64,000 nucleotides of DNA, taken from contig CANLCX010000002.1 in assembly GCA_947489315.1 (NCBI GenBank), positions 744,001 through 808,000 of the forward strand, written 5' to 3'. The translations under genes were made by a program, and so were the position numbers. The stretch's first letter is position 1. Each line of letters starts with the position of its first letter. A model generated the notes under the pieces. The model saw nothing but the letters and a program-made list of their open reading frames with translations. It searched no databases and was not told where the DNA came from. Positions 63,606-64,000 of this stretch are shown piece after piece. Origin of the DNA: an uncultured Sphingomonadaceae bacterium (GTDB taxonomy: Bacteria; Pseudomonadota; Alphaproteobacteria; Sphingomonadales; Sphingomonadaceae).

Positions 63606-64000
63606 CTAGGCGTAGCTAACCTTTGTCGACACTTTGCGACGACGGCGCATTGCTCCGCCAACCAGACCAAAGCCGCCGATCATCATCGCCCAAGTTGAAG
63701 GCTCTGGAACTGCAGGAGCTGCGGTCAACACGCGGACATAGTCGCCCGGGCTGGATGCCCTGAAATTGATGTTTATTCTATTGCCAACAGTGTTGAAGCT
63801 GTCTTGGCTTTCCAGTCCGCGCAAATTGACGCTGACATAGTTGACATTGGCATTGCCCAGCAATGCGTCGGTCATTTCCATATCAGCCCTGCCATCAAGT
63901 ACGCCCAATATATCGCTGTCAAAATCCACATAGCCTATAGCCCTGAAGTCCGGACCGGGATCGAAAAAGACATAGTGACTGTTCACCACCGTTCCTGCCG
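63606..64000 (-). CDS. PEPxxWA-CTERM surface protein (5' end outside window)
   Basis: The last 130 or so residues of an exported protein. The C-terminus has VPEPSTWAMMIGGFGLVGGA then MRRRRK: the PEPxxWA sorting signal, a membrane span and a basic end, processed by an exosortase. The visible ectodomain (DFDSDILGVLDGRADMEMTD, NVNYVSVNLRGLESQDSFNT) resembles secreted proteins in which only the sorting tail is conserved. The frame stays open to the window edge; the GTG at 63989 is internal. An exosortase gene is not in the window. Confidence 0.85.
   Translation of the reverse strand, partial: AGTVVNSHYVFFDPGPDFRAIGYVDFDSDILGVLDGRADMEMTDALLGNANVNYVSVNLRGLESQDSFNTVGNRININFRASSPGDYVRVLTAAPAVPEPSTWAMMIGGFGLVGGAMRRRRKVSTKVSYA

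Noticed and set aside
1-64000. tRNA, rRNA, CRISPR arrays, insertion sequences, prophage genes
   Set aside because: Looked for by eye on both strands; none seen. A tRNA or covariance-model scan would be needed to be certain.

Overview
The window is chromosomal DNA of an alphaproteobacterium, most likely of the Sphingomonadaceae (Sphingopyxis / Sphingorhabdus / Parasphingorhabdus type; the genus cannot be fixed from sequence reading). The evidence is the gene complement: a large TonB-dependent receptor with a VTGSR plug start, DUF2093, DUF1465, paired YdcH proteins, a COQ9 protein, a split MetH, RibA with a degenerate N-terminal half, and a PEPxxWA-CTERM protein. I saw no rRNA, tRNA, CRISPR array, insertion sequence or prophage gene. 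Most of the window is housekeeping genes.

Layout. 1-8.6 kb: ClpB (5' end outside), a sulfotransferase-like protein, two tandem small secreted paralogues, a TonB-dependent receptor and a secreted protein. 8.6-12.6 kb: M23 peptidase/DUF2093 and the divergent pair xseA/purD, whose start codons lie on one CATG. 12.8-17.3 kb: M48 peptidase, a vWA protein split by an A8 frameshift, and an envelope operon of an OmpA-like protein, a 33-residue membrane peptide and a membrane-anchored HhH protein. 17.3-24 kb: universal stress protein, tightly coupled xth-ribA-L,D-transpeptidase, ftsK-lolA, and a possible small RNA. 24-28.4 kb: UbiH-type monooxygenase, SDR, OmpA lipoprotein, CNNM/CorC-type protein. 28.6-37.5 kb: a complete cbb3 oxidase locus on the minus strand (fnr-ccoNOQP-ccoGHIS) with a perfect FNR box before ccoN. 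37.6-42.4 kb: ssb, feoAB, COQ9 protein, old yellow enzyme. 42.4-52.7 kb: DUF1465, two YdcH proteins, an MDR oxidoreductase, ptsP, a RodZ-like protein, cpoB, tilS, ftsH and a small secreted protein. 53-57.7 kb: sterol-desaturase-like hydroxylase, rpoZ, phospholipase D, a class A beta-lactamase-like lipoprotein and two small lipoproteins. 57.8-63.6 kb: a methionine-cycle operon of an ArsR-methyltransferase regulator, metF and metH in two pieces. The window ends inside a PEPxxWA-CTERM gene.

How the genes work together. The cco locus forms one low-oxygen respiration module: sensor (Fnr), oxidase (CcoNOQP), copper and assembly factors (CcoGHIS). The 57.8-63.6 kb operon is one folate/B12 methyl-transfer pathway under a regulator that should sense SAH or SAM, with a perfect palindrome placed inside its likely promoter.

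The least explained material lies between genes. There is (i) a dispersed element of about 140 bp in two inverted copies, with an identical 25-bp end and a hairpin that differs by compensatory changes; (ii) two related inverted-repeat elements flanking the MDR gene, the second forming the leader of ptsP; (iii) three copies of an nCCTATCYTATAGGn-type palindrome, one of which supplies the RpoH-like -10 box of ftsH; (iv) a terminator whose 3' arm is also the ribosome-binding site of the next gene; and (v) a 12-bp hairpin ending exactly at the start codon of an SDR gene. I found no complete undescribed multi-gene system. The structured intergenic elements and the small-protein envelope operon are the best leads.
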